Notes: a model not told the origin generated them from the letters alone. Shown: positions 1-11,188, counted from the first letter of the stretch. The stretch is 64,000 nucleotides of DNA from Candidatus Hydrogenedentota bacterium (GCA_029552745.1 JAKPDK010000167.1:137973-201972), one strand, 5' to 3'. Program-made: numbers and translations.

Positions 1-673
1 TGGGGTCAATATCCCGCCCTACCCACGCATTGCATTGAAAGACAACTCCTTCCGCTTCGAGTTGCTCAATGCGACGCTGCACAAGGTGTTTGTCAAGCTT
101 AAAATCGGGAATCCCATAGACCAGCAACCCTCCGGGCACGTCGCTACGTTCGTACACGGTCACTCGATGTCCCGCACGTCGTAGTTGTTGTGCCGCAGCG
201 AGTCCCGCAGGACCTGAGCCGACAATCGCCACGCATTTCCCTGTTTCGTGTTTTGGCGGGTTGGGGCGAATTCGCCCGTCGGCTATCGCGCGATCGGCGA
301 TGGCTCGCTCGTTGTTCTTGATTGTCACCGGCGGGTCGGTTACTCCCAGACAGCACGCCGGTTCACAGGGCGCCGGACAGACCCGACCGGTAAACTCCGG
401 GAAGTTGTTGGTGGAATGAAGGATTTGGATCGCCAATTCCCAATCGTCATCCTGCATGGCACGATTGAAATCGGGTATGAAATTGCCCAGGGGACAACCG
501 GAGTGGCAAAAAGGGACGCCGCAGTTCATACACCGACACGCCTGCTGTTGCAACTTGTCTGCAGGCAGCCGTAGCGTGAATTCGTGCCAATGTTTGATTC
601 GTTCCTCGACGGGCTGTTCCGGGGGGGTTTCCCGTTGATATATCATGAAACCGCGGTCTTTATTGACGGACAT
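1..673 (-). CDS. gltD: Glutamate synthase small subunit (3' end outside window)
   Basis: This is the first 224 codons of the NADPH-dependent small subunit of glutamate synthase, which passes electrons to GltB for making glutamate from glutamine and 2-oxoglutarate. The reading frame stays open to the window edge. The N-terminal part has the cysteine clusters expected for the two [4Fe-4S] centres ([16 protein letters not shown] near residue 45 and [10 protein letters not shown] near residue 97). They are followed by the FAD-binding motif [14 protein letters not shown] near residue 150. The ATG at 671-673 lies inside the end of gltB, so the two genes overlap by 14 bases and are probably translationally coupled. 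Identity is clear from these motifs and the neighbour; only the C-terminal half is missing. Confidence 0.96.
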   Translation of the reverse strand, partial: MSVNKDRGFMIYQRETPPEQPVEERIKHWHEFTLRLPADKLQQQACRCMNCGVPFCHSGCPLGNFIPDFNRAMQDDDWELAIQILHSTNNFPEFTGRVCPAPCEPACCLGVTDPPVTIKNNERAIADRAIADGRIRPNPPKHETGKCVAIVGSGPAGLAAAQQLRRAGHRVTVYERSDVPGGLLVYGIPDFKLDKHLVQRRIEQLEAEGVVFQCNAWVGRDIDP

Positions 674-3600
674 GGGTGGTCTCCTCCACTTCGCGCAGTT
701 TGCGTTCCCGAAGGACTCGCGCGTAATCGCGCGGCATCACGCGAACGAAGCGGTCTTTTTCTCGATTCCAATTTTCCATGATACGCGCCGCAATCGGGCT
801 GCCGGTGTACCGATGATGACGCTCTAGCAGCCACAAGACTTCGGGCACACTGTCGGCATGAAGCGGTTTTAAATCGACGGACCCGGTATTGCACCGGCGT
901 GGGAATGTGCCGTCCGGGTCGTAGACAAAGGCGATGCCCCCGCTCATCCCCGCCGCGAAGTTTCTACCGGTCTTTCCCAGAATGAGGGCACGTCCCCCGG
1001 TCATATATTCGCATCCGTGGTCGCCCACACCTTCTACCACCGCCCAAGCGCCGCTGTTACGCACACAGAAGCGCTCTCCCGCGATGCCGCGGAAATAGGC
1101 TTCGCCACTCGTTGCCCCGTACAGCGCCACATTCCCGACGATGATGTTGTCTTCGGCGCGAATGTGACAGTCCTTTGGAGGAAACACAATCAGCTTACCA
1201 CCGGAAAGTCCTTTCCCGATGTAGTCGTTGGCTTCCCCCTCGACGGTTAACGTGACACCTTTGATGATGAAAGCCCCAAAACTCTGTCCTGCGGTGCCTT
1301 CGCAATCGATCCATACGGTATCTTCCGGCAACGACCCTGTGTACATGCCTAGCTTATGGCGCTTGGTTAGTTCGCTGGACAGTAAGGTGCCCACGGTCCG
1401 GTGGATGTTTCGAATAGTCTGACGGAACCGCACGGGCGCCTTGCTTTCGAGCGCCGGCTTCGCCTTTTCCATAAGCACCCAATCCAACGCCCGTTCCAGG
1501 CCGTGGTCCTGTTTCTTGCTGCAATAAAGGGTTTCTCCTTCCCACGGTACCGCCCGATGCAACACGCGAGACAGATCGAGTTTTTTCGCTTTCCAATGGT
1601 CGGGCAACGGATCATATTCCAGAAAATCCACTCGGCCGATCATTTCGTTTACAGTACGGAAACCGAGCTCCGCCATAATCTCGCGCACTTCTTCGGCAAC
1701 AAAGAAGAAGTAGTTGGTAACGTGTTCCGGTTTGCCCTTGAACTTTTTCCTCAGTTCGGGGTCCTGTGTCGCGATACCTACCGGACAGGTATTCAAATGA
1801 CACTTGCGCATCATGAGACAGCCGGACGCAATCAGCGGCATGGTGGCAAAACCCACTTCGTCCGCCCCCAAAAGAAACGCAATTGCGACATCGCGTCCGG
1901 TCTTGATTTGGCCATCCGTTTGTACGCGGATGCGACTCCGCAGGTTGTTGGCGACGAGCACCTGATGCGTTTCGGACAATCCCAGTTCCCAGGGAAGCCC
2001 TGCGTGTTTGATGCTACTTAGCGGTGAGGCGCCTGTACCACCGGTATCGCCGCTGATCAACACAAGGTCTGCCTTCCCCTTGGCGACACCTGCGGCAATC
2101 GTGCCCACACCTACCTCCGACACGAGTTTCACCGAGATTGCGGCATGTCGGTTCGCGTTTTTCAGGTCGTGAATCAACTGGGCAAGGTCTTCAATGGAAT
2201 AGATGTCGTGGTGCGGTGGCGGTGAAATTAGCTCCACCCCAGGCGTCGCATACCGAACCTTAGCTATTTCATCAAAGACTTTGTGACCGGGCAGCTGGCC
2301 TCCTTCGCCGGGTTTTGCGCCCTGCGCCATTTTGATCTGGAGTTCGTCGGCATTCACGAGGTACTCATTCGTCACCCCGAACCGGCCGGATGCCACCTGT
2401 TTGATGGCGCTACGGCGCAAATTGCCGTCCGGATCGGGTTCAAATCGTTTCGGGTCTTCCCCGCCTTCCCCCGTGTTGCTACGTCCACCGATGCGATTCA
2501 TGGCGATGGCTAAGTTCTCATGCGCCTCTTTACTAATAGAACCGAACGACATGGCACCCGTACAAAATCGCTTGACGATCTCCTTGGCGGGTTCGACTTC
2601 CTCGAGAGGTATCGGAGTACCCTTGCGAAAACGAAGCAAACCGCGCACGGCCGCCAAGTTCCGATTGCGATCGTTAATGTACGAGGCGAATTGACGGTAC
2701 TTCTCGCGGCTGTTTTGCCGCACCGCATGCTGCAAGGCGGCGATGGTGTCCGGATTGACCTGGTGATATTCCCCATTGCGCCGCCAGCGATAATTACCGC
2801 CCGGGTCGAGCCCACGAGACGGCACGACCGGCGTCTCGGGATAAGCCACCGCATGGCGCAACAGACTCTCCCGTGCCACGTCTTCTATATCGATCCCTTC
2901 AATTCGCGACGCCGTGCCGGTAAAACACCGATCCACTAACCGACTGCTCAACCCCACTGCCTCAAAGATTTGGGCGCCGCGATAACTCTGGAGCGTGGCG
3001 ATGCCTATCTTGGACATGGTTTTTAACAGCCCTTTTTCGATGGCTTTGATGAAATTCGCCTGGGCTTTGGCACGATCAACGGAAACGGTCTTCGGCACAA
3101 GGTCGCTTACCGTTTCCAATGCCAAATACGGGTTAATGGCGCCCGCGCCGTAGCCCGCCAGCAACGCAAAATGCATTACCTCGCGCGGTTCCCCACTTTC
3201 CACAACGATGCCGCATTGCGTCCGTTTCTGTTCCCGGACAAGATAATGGTGTACCGCGCCCACAGCCAAGAGCGACGGTATCGGGGCGTACGCGTTGTTG
3301 ACTCCACGGTCCGAAAGAATCAAAATCGTCGCCCCGCGATCAATCGCTTCTGCGGCTTCACGACACAGCCGATCTATCGCACGTTCCAAAGCGCCGGGAC
3401 CTTCTCTCGCCGGAAACAAACACGACAAGGTGACCGATTTCAGGTCCGGCTTGTCCAGTTGACGAATGTAATCCAATTGCTCGTCGGTCAAGATCGGCGA
3501 CGACAAGAAGAGTTGCCTACAGTGTTCGGGGGTCTCGTCCAAAAGATTCCGCTCGCGACCCAGCGTGGTCTCCAGCGACATGACCAGCTCTTCCCGAATG

Positions 3601-5192
3601 GGGTCTATCGGAGGGTTGGTCACTTGCGCAAACAGTTGTTTGAAATAGTTAAAGAGGAGCTGAGGACGCCGCGACAACACCGCCAACGGCACGTCGTTAC
3701 CCATGGAGCCCACCGGTTCCTGCCCGGTATCTGCCATCGGTGCAATGATGGTGTGAAGATCTTCTTGGGTGTATCCGAACGCCTGTTGCCGCGCCAGCAA
3801 AGGCTCTTCCCGAGCAGGCCAGGAAATGCGCGAACACTGTTTTGGCAAGACCACCCGGTTCATGTTCAACCACAACCGGTAAGGACGCATGATGCAAAGC
3901 CGATGTTTGATCTCTTCATCCTGAATGATTCGGCCTTCACGGGTGTCAATGAGGAACATCTTGCCTGGTTCCAGACGTCCCTTCTTTATAATGCGTTCTT
4001 GAGGTATGTCCAACACACCGGCTTCTGACGCCATGACTACGAACCCGTCGTCCGTGACCCAGTACCGCGAAGGACGCAACCCGTTACGATCCAGCACCGC
4101 CCCGATCTGAATACCATCCGTAAACGCCACTGCAGCAGGACCATCCCAAGGTTCCAACAGGCTCGCATGATACTCGTAATATGCCTTCCGTTCGTCCGGC
4201 ATACTATCATGACCGCTCCAGGGCTCCGGTATCATCATCGTAATCGCGTGACTTAATGTGCGACCGGCACGTACCAACAGCTCTAAACAGTTGTCCAACA
4301 TGGCGGAATCGCTCGCACCCGGAGTTAACACCGGCATGAGACGCTTTATGTTTTCTCCAAAAAGCGGACTTGCCATACTCCGCTCACGCGACGTCATCAT
4401 GTTGATGTTTCCACGAAGGGTATTGATTTCGCCGTTGTGTGCCAACATGCGGAACGGATGCGCCAACGGCCATGTCGGGAACGTGTTGGTGCTATAGCGT
4501 TGATGAATCAGTGCCAAACGACTCTCTAAAATAGGGCTAGAGAGGTCTTCGTAAAAACGGCTCATCTGATGAGCCAACATCAAGCCTTTGTATACAATCG
4601 TCCGGCACGACAAGCTCGCCACATAAAAACTATCCTTTTCCTTCAGAGGAGAACGCGCAACGTGACGCTCGGCGTCCTTGCGGATAACATACAAAACCCG
4701 CTCAAAACCCTCCTCATCGTGGATCCGATCGCGCCCCACAAACACCTGCTCGATTACAGGTTCGTTGGAACGGGCTAACGCACCGAGAGCAAGAGAATCA
4801 CGCGGAACCTCCCGCCAACCGAGCAAGGTTTGTCCTTGATCCTGAATACAAGCCGCGAGAATCTCTTTGCACGTCCGGCGCTCCTCCGCATCTCGGGGAA
4901 GAAACACCATACCAATGCCATATTTACCGGGTTCAGGCAAGGAAAAACCCAGCTTTTCCGCCTCTTCCGCAAAGAATCGGTGGGGAATTTGGATTAGCAG
5001 CCCGGCACCGTCGCCTGTCTCCGGGTCGCAGCCACATGCCCCACGGTGCTCCAAATTCTCCAGCACGTGAATCGCCTGCTCTATGATTTGATGCGTGGGT
5101 GGCCCCGAAAGATTGACCACAAAACCCACTCCACAAGCATCGTGTTCATAAAACGATTCATACATCCCGCCGATTCTTGAATTACGGTACAT
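660..5192 (-). CDS. gltB: Glutamate synthase large subunit
   Basis: Large (alpha) subunit of glutamate synthase, 1510 residues, a normal length. The N-terminal class II glutaminase domain begins with the catalytic cysteine in HDACGVGF (Cys20), after a short propeptide that would be removed. A central linker domain follows, then the FMN-binding synthase domain (about residues 790-1160) with the [3Fe-4S] cysteines in [15 protein letters not shown]. The C-terminal GxGxG beta-helix is seen as repeated glycines after residue 1240. An internal Met at residue 10 (position 5165) is a possible alternative start, since it has GGCGGG just upstream; the first ATG has AAGGTAAGAAG upstream. The gene is co-transcribed with gltD, which it overlaps by 14 bases. 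Confidence 0.97.
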   Translation of the reverse strand: MYRNSRIGGMYESFYEHDACGVGFVVNLSGPPTHQIIEQAIHVLENLEHRGACGCDPETGDGAGLLIQIPHRFFAEEAEKLGFSLPEPGKYGIGMVFLPRDAEERRTCKEILAACIQDQGQTLLGWREVPRDSLALGALARSNEPVIEQVFVGRDRIHDEEGFERVLYVIRKDAERHVARSPLKEKDSFYVASLSCRTIVYKGLMLAHQMSRFYEDLSSPILESRLALIHQRYSTNTFPTWPLAHPFRMLAHNGEINTLRGNINMMTSRERSMASPLFGENIKRLMPVLTPGASDSAMLDNCLELLVRAGRTLSHAITMMIPEPWSGHDSMPDERKAYYEYHASLLEPWDGPAAVAFTDGIQIGAVLDRNGLRPSRYWVTDDGFVVMASEAGVLDIPQERIIKKGRLEPGKMFLIDTREGRIIQDEEIKHRLCIMRPYRLWLNMNRVVLPKQCSRISWPAREEPLLARQQAFGYTQEDLHTIIAPMADTGQEPVGSMGNDVPLAVLSRRPQLLFNYFKQLFAQVTNPPIDPIREELVMSLETTLGRERNLLDETPEHCRQLFLSSPILTDEQLDYIRQLDKPDLKSVTLSCLFPAREGPGALERAIDRLCREAAEAIDRGATILILSDRGVNNAYAPIPSLLAVGAVHHYLVREQKRTQCGIVVESGEPREVMHFALLAGYGAGAINPYLALETVSDLVPKTVSVDRAKAQANFIKAIEKGLLKTMSKIGIATLQSYRGAQIFEAVGLSSRLVDRCFTGTASRIEGIDIEDVARESLLRHAVAYPETPVVPSRGLDPGGNYRWRRNGEYHQVNPDTIAALQHAVRQNSREKYRQFASYINDRNRNLAAVRGLLRFRKGTPIPLEEVEPAKEIVKRFCTGAMSFGSISKEAHENLAIAMNRIGGRSNTGEGGEDPKRFEPDPDGNLRRSAIKQVASGRFGVTNEYLVNADELQIKMAQGAKPGEGGQLPGHKVFDEIAKVRYATPGVELISPPPHHDIYSIEDLAQLIHDLKNANRHAAISVKLVSEVGVGTIAAGVAKGKADLVLISGDTGGTGASPLSSIKHAGLPWELGLSETHQVLVANNLRSRIRVQTDGQIKTGRDVAIAFLLGADEVGFATMPLIASGCLMMRKCHLNTCPVGIATQDPELRKKFKGKPEHVTNYFFFVAEEVREIMAELGFRTVNEMIGRVDFLEYDPLPDHWKAKKLDLSRVLHRAVPWEGETLYCSKKQDHGLERALDWVLMEKAKPALESKAPVRFRQTIRNIHRTVGTLLSSELTKRHKLGMYTGSLPEDTVWIDCEGTAGQSFGAFIIKGVTLTVEGEANDYIGKGLSGGKLIVFPPKDCHIRAEDNIIVGNVALYGATSGEAYFRGIAGERFCVRNSGAWAVVEGVGDHGCEYMTGGRALILGKTGRNFAAGMSGGIAFVYDPDGTFPRRCNTGSVDLKPLHADSVPEVLWLLERHHRYTGSPIAARIMENWNREKDRFVRVMPRDYARVLRERKLREVEETTHVRQ

Positions 5193-5209
5193 ATCGCTTC
5201 TTACCTTTT

Positions 5210-5454
5210 CTAAACGTGTAGACCTACACCCCTGTATTTTTCCGGTACTGGCAGGTCACTACGGGGAAGTCTACCGTCGATAACCGAATAAGCCTTTAGA
5301 TTAACAAACATTGCTTGGAACGGCAAATAATCCACGAGCGGCAGTTGGAAAACTGCGCCGCGGAGACCTGTGCAGACACTTCCAGCTCCCAGAAAGAGCG
5401 CAACAAATATGCCTATAATCAAGAACGTTCCTGTCTTTTCGTTTTATGGAACAT
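5210..5454 (-). pseudogene. Possible small exported protein with a one-base frameshift
   Basis: This lies in the 427-base gap between gltB and lgt. An ATG at 5454, three bases after an AAGAGG motif, opens a short basic peptide (MFHKTKRQERS) that stops at once. The next frame continues with LIIGIFVALFLGAG, a hydrophobic stretch, and then about 55 residues ending at 5210. Joining the two by adding one base would give an 81-residue protein with a signal peptide or membrane anchor. No family is recognised, and it could be chance. The rest of the gap (5455-5619) shows no gene or clear terminator. Confidence 0.22.
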
Positions 5455-5619
5455 CAGCCTCTTTTTCAGCCAAAGAATAGACGTAACTATCGAAGATTTA
5501 GCATGTTAAGGCTTCATTTGCTTTAACGCCTCGATGGAATCCTTACTCGAAGGCTATGTCATTAAGATACAAGAATGTGATTTTCTTAGTTATTCGTCTA
5601 CAAAATCGTAGGAAAAATT

Positions 5620-6495
5620 CTAGTCTGAAGAGGGGGGGTTAGGCTCCACCTCGCTATTAGGTGGGAGCGGATCAGACGACCCTTCTTGTCGTGCGGCATC
5701 GCGGGGTTCCACGGTCGTCCATCGGTACAGAATAAGTATCAAAGCCCCTGAAAAAATCAGGAGAACCAGGCTTATTGTTTGGGAAACGGTCATACCGAAA
5801 ACGGACCTTGCGCTTTCGCCCCGAAAGATTTCAACGGTAAAACGAACAATACCATACAGGACTCCGTACAAGAGGGCGGTCTGACCGTCGAACACCGTTC
5901 GCTTAAGGGAGGCTTTCAGCAAGGGGAACGCAAACAACACGAGACCGAGGGTCATGTACAACTGAGTGGGGTGAACGGGGAGCGAACAAGGGGCATTTTC
6001 CGGGATCAATTTGTCAAGCACTTGTTTCCAAAAGGGATAACTCCCCGCAGGAAACCGTACCCCCCAGGGCATCTGCGTGGGCATACCAAAACAACAACCG
6101 TTGAGAAAACAGCCGATTCGCGTGATGGCTTCACCAAGCGCCAAATAGGGCACGACAATGTCTGCCGTACGGAGCGGCGGCAAACGGTAGAACCGGGCGC
6201 AGAGGTAGGCAGTAATCGTGCCGCCGATGAGACCTCCATAAAACACAAGTCCCGCTTGCCAAAAAAACAATGCCAGCCAAACGTCCCGAATTCGTTCGTA
6301 CTGAATAATGTAAAAGGCACGGGCGCCGATAAGCGCCCCAATGAATACGAACAGTCCTGCTTCGGGAGGCAAAAATAGGCGTCTTTTATCGGCTTCTCGC
6401 ACTGCCAGCAACGTACACGTCACAAAGGCGATGGATATCATGACTGGATACGCGTGGAATGCGTAGCCGAAAACGGTGAAAAGGGTTTGACGCAT
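5620..6495 (-). CDS. lgt: Prolipoprotein diacylglyceryl transferase
   Basis: Inner-membrane enzyme that moves diacylglycerol from phosphatidylglycerol to the lipobox cysteine of prolipoproteins, the first step of lipoprotein maturation. The 291-residue product has about seven hydrophobic segments. It carries the Lgt signature at residues 123-137 (EAITRIGCFLNGCCFG), in which the usual Asn after IG is Cys. HPTQLY follows near residue 175. The C-terminal 30 residues are polar, Pro- and Ser-rich and outside the usual fold. It lies 55 bases downstream of the penicillin-binding protein gene and is probably the last gene of that envelope operon. The window encodes several lipoproteins that would be its substrates. 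Confidence 0.95.
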   Translation of the reverse strand: MRQTLFTVFGYAFHAYPVMISIAFVTCTLLAVREADKRRLFLPPEAGLFVFIGALIGARAFYIIQYERIRDVWLALFFWQAGLVFYGGLIGGTITAYLCARFYRLPPLRTADIVVPYLALGEAITRIGCFLNGCCFGMPTQMPWGVRFPAGSYPFWKQVLDKLIPENAPCSLPVHPTQLYMTLGLVLFAFPLLKASLKRTVFDGQTALLYGVLYGIVRFTVEIFRGESARSVFGMTVSQTISLVLLIFSGALILILYRWTTVEPRDAARQEGSSDPLPPNSEVEPNPPSSD

Positions 6496-6550
6496 CGTCC
6501 TATATCCCCAGTAGTTTGCCGTGTTTTCTTTCTAAACTTTGGCGTTTGGG

Positions 6551-8812
6551 CTAGAATCCGGCGAGCGGATCAAAGGGCTCCAGAGAACCGGACGGTTTTG
6601 TTGGAGATTCTGTTTCCGCGGTACTGGATCCCGTGTCGGTCGCTAGACCACCCAAAAGGTTTTCCTCCAAAATCTGTTCCGCTTCCTCCGTTTCGGGGAA
6701 GATAGGACGCGAAGTCGGCGGTGCAGTTCCTTCTATGAAGGCTTCGCGAAACGATCCCCCCGCCAAACCGGTTTCTTTATCAATATTGTAGAACACAACC
6801 CCTTTGGGCACTGTAAAATCGCGCACCGGCAGATTTTCTTCCGCTTTGATCATGAAGTCTGTCCAGATTGGGCAGGCTAACCTACCACCGGTGTAGTTTA
6901 TCCCGCGTCCCAAGGGCCGATTGTCTCTGTAGCCAATCCAAACCACCGCGGTAAAATCCGGGGTATATCCACAAAACCAAGCGTCACGGCTCTCGTTCGT
7001 GGTACCGGTCTTTCCGGCGCGTGGCCTACCGAGTTTTGCGGAACGCGCGCCGGTCCCCCAGTCAGCCGCGCCTTGCAACATGTAGGTGACTACGTAAGCC
7101 ACATTCTCCGGGATGGCGCCAGGACTTAACTGAATTTCGCTCTTGTAACGCAAAGAACCGTCGGAATTCCGAATTTCCTTTACAAACGTCGGTTCACAAT
7201 AGGTTCCGTTCTTTGCCAAGGTTGCATACGCCGTACACTGTTCCAAAACGGTTATCTCCGGCGTTCCCAACGCAATGGTCAACCCCACCACATCCGGGAT
7301 TTCGGACTGCCGAATGCCCGCCCGTTGTAAATAGGAACGTACCAAAGGCACGCCCAACCTTTCTACGAGGCGCACGGAAACGACATTGCGAGAGAGTTCG
7401 ATGGCGCGCCTGAGGGTGATAGGTCCCATAAACTCCCCGTCGAAGTTCTTGGGCGCCCAAACTTTACCGCTGGGACTTATACGGACGAAGGGCTCGTCGC
7501 GCTCCACGTGGGCAGCGGTATAACCGTTATCGATAGCGGCAGCCCAGACAAACGGTTTCACACTGGAACCGGGTTGGCGGCGCGCTTGGGTGGCGGTGTT
7601 GAACTGGTTCTTAGCGTAGTCGCGGCCACCGACCAAGGCACGCACGTACCCCTCACAGCCGGGCCGGTTGTCAAGACACACCAACGCGCCTGAGACAGGT
7701 ACAAATTCATTTTCTTTGCCCTGTTTGCGTAGCGATTCCAACCTTGCCGCGTCGAACTCGTCCAATCCTTTAAGCAAGGCTTCTTCGGCAGCCCGTTGAA
7801 TCGAAAGGTCTAACGTGGTATAGACCTCCAACCCGCCTTCGAGAAGCTCCTGTTTGCTGACCTTCCCGGGAAATGACGGTGACATAATTTGGCGCCGCAC
7901 TTCTTCCACAAAATAAGGCGCCAAAAACTGATTGGGACCCAGAAAGGCTTTCCCTCTCGCCATCATCTCCAGTCGTTCTTCTGGAGAGATCACTTGTTCT
8001 TCCAAAGGTTCTGCAACAGCGGCTTCATATTGTTCTTGAGTAATAAATCCGTTCTCCAGCATCTGTCGCAGCACGACATCTCGGCGCGCCCGTGCGTTCT
8101 GCGGATACCGGTCGGGTCGGTTTGCGTTCGGGGCGCGGGTAAGCCCTGCCAGCACCGCACCTTCTCCCAAAGTCAGTTCGTCGCAGTGCTTGCCGAAATA
8201 TTGACGGGCAGCTGCCTCAATACCCCACGCGCTGCCGCCCAGATGGATTTGGTTCAGGTAGAGTTCGAGTATCTCATCTTTTGTATATTCGCGTTCGAGT
8301 TGCAAAGCGATGAGAATTTCTTCAAGCTTGCGGGCAATTGTCCGCTCTCTACCCACTTGGGTAGGTTCGAGATTTCGGACGATCTGTTGGGTGATGGTAC
8401 TCCCGCTTTGGACGCGTCCTGTGCGCAACATACGCAAGGCGGCTTTTATGATGGCATCGGGCCGCACACCGTGATGTTCGTAAAAAACATGATCTTCCGT
8501 AGCGAGAAATGCCTTTTGAACATGAAGAGGCACTTGATTGAGGCTCACCAACTGGCGGTAATTTGTAGTGTAACTGTATTCCCCGAGGAGTTCGCCGCCT
8601 GCCGTAGGGTCCGCGTAAAACTTGCTGCCCACTTTGGGTCGGAAATCTTCCAACGCTGCGATGCGGGTTTTGGCTTTCTCCAGTTCCCCGACAAAAAAGC
8701 CTAAGCATCCGCCCCACACCGACGAGACGACGAGGGCAAACACAAAAAAGATGCCACCGCAACTTCGAGGGGATCGTTTGTATAATGGGACACGCCCGGT
8801 TGAGTCAGTCAT
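6551..8812 (-). CDS. Bifunctional class A penicillin-binding protein (PBP1a family)
   Basis: Peptidoglycan synthase with a glycosyltransferase and a transpeptidase domain, 753 residues. It has a cytoplasmic N-terminus, one membrane span (about residues 19-42), then the GT51 domain with ATEDHVFYEHHG (catalytic Glu106) and GGSTITQQ-type sequence near 137-143. The transpeptidase domain shows all three penicillin-binding motifs: SSVK at 416-419 (nucleophile Ser416), SRN at 474-476 and KTGTT at 601-605. The C-terminal tail of about 90 residues is acidic and Pro/Ser/Thr-rich. No clear Shine-Dalgarno sequence precedes the ATG at 8812. It is followed by lgt and preceded by the VanZ-like gene on the same strand. 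Confidence 0.96.
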   Translation of the reverse strand: MTDSTGRVPLYKRSPRSCGGIFFVFALVVSSVWGGCLGFFVGELEKAKTRIAALEDFRPKVGSKFYADPTAGGELLGEYSYTTNYRQLVSLNQVPLHVQKAFLATEDHVFYEHHGVRPDAIIKAALRMLRTGRVQSGSTITQQIVRNLEPTQVGRERTIARKLEEILIALQLEREYTKDEILELYLNQIHLGGSAWGIEAAARQYFGKHCDELTLGEGAVLAGLTRAPNANRPDRYPQNARARRDVVLRQMLENGFITQEQYEAAVAEPLEEQVISPEERLEMMARGKAFLGPNQFLAPYFVEEVRRQIMSPSFPGKVSKQELLEGGLEVYTTLDLSIQRAAEEALLKGLDEFDAARLESLRKQGKENEFVPVSGALVCLDNRPGCEGYVRALVGGRDYAKNQFNTATQARRQPGSSVKPFVWAAAIDNGYTAAHVERDEPFVRISPSGKVWAPKNFDGEFMGPITLRRAIELSRNVVSVRLVERLGVPLVRSYLQRAGIRQSEIPDVVGLTIALGTPEITVLEQCTAYATLAKNGTYCEPTFVKEIRNSDGSLRYKSEIQLSPGAIPENVAYVVTYMLQGAADWGTGARSAKLGRPRAGKTGTTNESRDAWFCGYTPDFTAVVWIGYRDNRPLGRGINYTGGRLACPIWTDFMIKAEENLPVRDFTVPKGVVFYNIDKETGLAGGSFREAFIEGTAPPTSRPIFPETEEAEQILEENLLGGLATDTGSSTAETESPTKPSGSLEPFDPLAGF

Positions 8813-8872
8813 GATGCGATTCTATCACGGAAGAAACCTGTTACGTAAACACACGTCACCCTATTATCCCGA

Positions 8873-9262
8873 TTAGAAGTTCTTTGGTTCCGCATGGTGG
8901 CGGTTTTGCAACACATATCGTGTTGCGATATAAACTGCCGCCAGTGCGCCAACCCCGTCGGCGGCCACATCTCCCCACTCAAACGAACGCAGGGGTATGG
9001 AGATCTGTACAATCTCTAGAAAAGTCCCGTACAAAAAGGAGCCGAAAAAGGGCGCCGACATCAAGAGTAACTTGCTGCGAGTGGGATCGGAACGGTAAAT
9101 CCCATAAAAAATGACCGCTGCCATTCCCGCAAACAGCACCACATGTCCGACGGTGTCGGCGTACGGGATAGGCGGCGTTCCTTCAAAGATCTTGGGTTTC
9201 GTCAGTAGCCAAAAGACAAACGCTCCGTAGGCGAATATAAGAATCTGGTATTTGAATTTCAT
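8873..9262 (-). CDS. VanZ-like small membrane protein
   Basis: A 129-residue integral membrane protein with four predicted spans. The pattern fits the VanZ-like family: an early DTVGHVVLFAGMA segment, then FLYGTFLEIVQ with the conserved Glu and Gln, and EWGDVAADGVGALA with the Asp of the last helix pair. VanZ relatives confer low-level teicoplanin resistance in some Firmicutes, but most members have no known role. It starts 13 bases after the stop of the upstream exported-protein gene and ends 60 bases before the penicillin-binding protein gene, so a cell-envelope role is a reasonable inference. Confidence 0.85.
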   Translation of the reverse strand: MKFKYQILIFAYGAFVFWLLTKPKIFEGTPPIPYADTVGHVVLFAGMAAVIFYGIYRSDPTRSKLLLMSAPFFGSFLYGTFLEIVQISIPLRSFEWGDVAADGVGALAAVYIATRYVLQNRHHAEPKNF

Positions 9263-9275
9263 CTTGCTAAGTATG

Positions 9276-10730
9276 TTAGCGCAAACGAGTCCAGCCGACC
9301 ACAGCGCCTTGGTCGTTTAAGGAAAACCGATAGGTGGTGCCTTTTACGGTGATGGTATTGACGAAAGCCATTTGGGCAGGGAACCGGGATGTCCCCATTT
9401 GGTAGGTGTCTGCTCGCGGCGCCCGCATGGGACGTATCACGATGCGCCCAATGGGCACCGAGTTGCTCGAAATTTGCCCCTGTGGGGTCATGTGAAAGAA
9501 ATAGGTGTTCCCCTCGCCATTGGACAACACGTCCGCCATCAGTAATAAGCTATCCATCGGTTCGCCCACTTCCAGACGAAACACATCAAAAGCCATGCGG
9601 AACGCTTCCGGCGTATCAAGGAACCACAGATAAGCCACAGCAGGTAGCAATTCGTCCGGTTGTTCTTGGTAAAGTTTCGGGGGAATGGTACGGCGCAGAT
9701 ACCGAGCTCGCGCCTCGCGCGCATGCGCCAAGACAAGGTCTCGCTTGAACACGAGTTCGGGACGTCGCGCAAATTGTTCCGCTTGGATTGCCCGAAAAAT
9801 TTGCTGCGCGGCAACAACCGCGAACTCAGGCGCCACCGGCGCGCCACCTTCCGGGCGGCCGAACTCCCGCGGATGCGTCATTTGAGTCAAGGGTATCGCC
9901 GGCACAAATACCAACTGCCCCGCGGTATCCAACGCGGGTGCTCGGGGATCGATACCCGTCGAATCAGAACACACCACAGCAACGATCCGATGAAGTCGAC
10001 TAGGTATTGCCGTTAAAAGGCCGCTCAAAAGGTCTACATGAGCCGGACTCAAACCAAATGCGTCGAATAAGAAAATGCCATGTGTCTCCCAGAAACGCCG
10101 ATAGGGTTCTGGAACGCCCAAGACACGGCTTAAGGTTTGTCTGGAACCGGCAGAATCCGCCGCGTACCCTCCCAGCCACAAGTGCAGTTGAAATACGTTG
10201 CGAAGTGTCGATGGCGCCATGCCGGGACGAATCGCTGCCGCAGGCTGCGCGCCCGCTAAGGTGTTCTCCAGGGTCCGCAGCACCATCTCCCGTGCCTGTA
10301 CCCCCAAGCTTGGCCGCATCCTCTCCAACCAAAGCATCGCTGTCAAAACGACCCCAGCGGTATTGGCGCTGTTTGCCCGGAGTGCAAGCCCCGCTGCACT
10401 TGCCGCACAACATGCCGACAAAAAAGCCACCCGATCTTGGGCAAGGTTACCCTGCCCCAGAGCGACTTCCCAAAAGCGGGCTAAGGCGGGCGTAAACCAA
10501 GATGGCTGGAATCTTTTTTCAAAAAACTGCAGCCAATCGTTGTCCGATATGCCCGGATTAGCCAAATATCCCAAAACCACGGAGGCGGCCGCTGCGTCCT
10601 CCCCTGCCGACATCCGCTGAAACGCCTCTTTAAGCGCCGTCTCATCGTCTTTCGTTACTGCAGCAGCCGCTGAAAACGCAAAGGCGATTAACATTACCCC
10701 ACAGATTAGTCCAATTTTCCAACGGTACAT
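9276..10730 (-). CDS. Exported protein of unknown function
   Basis: Not recognised. The start at 10730 is chosen because GGAGGG sits eight bases upstream and because it gives a clean signal peptide (MYRWKIGLICGVMLIAFAFS, then AAAA); an upstream in-frame ATG at 10760 would bury that signal. The mature protein of about 460 residues is rich in Ala and Leu, with long amphipathic helices up to about residue 190. A more mixed region follows, and the C-terminus looks beta-rich (TVKGTTYRFSLNDQGAVVGW). No catalytic motif is evident. It is the first gene of the run leading to the VanZ-like protein, the penicillin-binding protein and lgt, so it may work in the envelope. Confidence 0.8.
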   Translation of the reverse strand: MYRWKIGLICGVMLIAFAFSAAAAVTKDDETALKEAFQRMSAGEDAAAASVVLGYLANPGISDNDWLQFFEKRFQPSWFTPALARFWEVALGQGNLAQDRVAFLSACCAASAAGLALRANSANTAGVVLTAMLWLERMRPSLGVQAREMVLRTLENTLAGAQPAAAIRPGMAPSTLRNVFQLHLWLGGYAADSAGSRQTLSRVLGVPEPYRRFWETHGIFLFDAFGLSPAHVDLLSGLLTAIPSRLHRIVAVVCSDSTGIDPRAPALDTAGQLVFVPAIPLTQMTHPREFGRPEGGAPVAPEFAVVAAQQIFRAIQAEQFARRPELVFKRDLVLAHAREARARYLRRTIPPKLYQEQPDELLPAVAYLWFLDTPEAFRMAFDVFRLEVGEPMDSLLLMADVLSNGEGNTYFFHMTPQGQISSNSVPIGRIVIRPMRAPRADTYQMGTSRFPAQMAFVNTITVKGTTYRFSLNDQGAVVGWTRLR

Positions 10731-11125
10731 TGGCGCGACCCTCCGATGACCGGACTCCATTATCCCTTACGCCCTCTCCCGCTTCAAACGCCTTAGCTTA
10801 TGTCACGCGTCGCGATACACCACAGGCAACCAATACGGTAGTCCCATTTGGGAATCGGAGAGGCTTTCGGCTTTTTGCTTGTACCCGCAGGGCCGCGTAC
10901 CTGCCCAAACACGTTTCTCAAGAAACGAACCACAACGCGGAATTTAAGATACAAAAAACCAGTGTTCCAGAAAGTCGAAAGGTCGGTTTGGAATGATAGT
11001 TCCTTACTAGCCCTTTACAAAGGGTTACACGAAGCCCTTGCCGTGTTTGTTTCGGAGTTCTGGCTCGACACAAAGGGCTTAAAAGATTTTTTACCTTGCC
11101 GTCTGTTCAAAACGTGACAAAAGAA
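10731..11125. other. Gap without a supported gene
   Basis: This gap should hold the minus-strand promoter for the envelope operon, but no clear -35/-10 pair was found. Two weak inverted repeats are visible: CCCTTT with AAAGGG near 11010-11024, and AAGCCCTT at 11032-11039 with AAGGGCTT at 11073-11080, the latter followed by an A/T-rich run. Short reading frames on the plus strand here lack ribosome binding sites and family resemblance. Confidence 0.4.
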
Positions 11126-11175
11126 AAAGGGACCCGTCGAATGTCGTCTCCTCTTTTTGTTTGACAGGTCCCTTT
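11126..11175 (-). terminator. Intrinsic terminator of the small lipoprotein gene
   Basis: Read on the minus strand, AAAGGGACCTGTC (11163-11175) pairs with GACGGGTCCCTTT (11126-11138). This is a 13-pair stem with one U-G pair and a 24-base loop, followed at once by a T-rich tail. It lies 13 bases past the stop codon of the lipoprotein gene. Confidence 0.8.
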
Positions 11176-11188
11176 AGATTGGAACGGA

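Noticed and set aside
3171-4028. Long plus-strand reading frame inside gltB (285 codons)
   Set aside because: It is antisense to a well-conserved enzyme, has no domain resemblance and reads as Arg/Phe-rich shadow sequence. The same applies to long antisense frames at 22325-23209, 35576-36049, 37530-38546 and 52252-53109.
10760-10940. c-di-GMP-I (GEMM) riboswitch on the minus strand before the exported-protein gene
   Set aside because: GCAAAAAGCC and GGTTGCC looked reminiscent, but the conserved tetraloop hairpin and junction sequence are missing.
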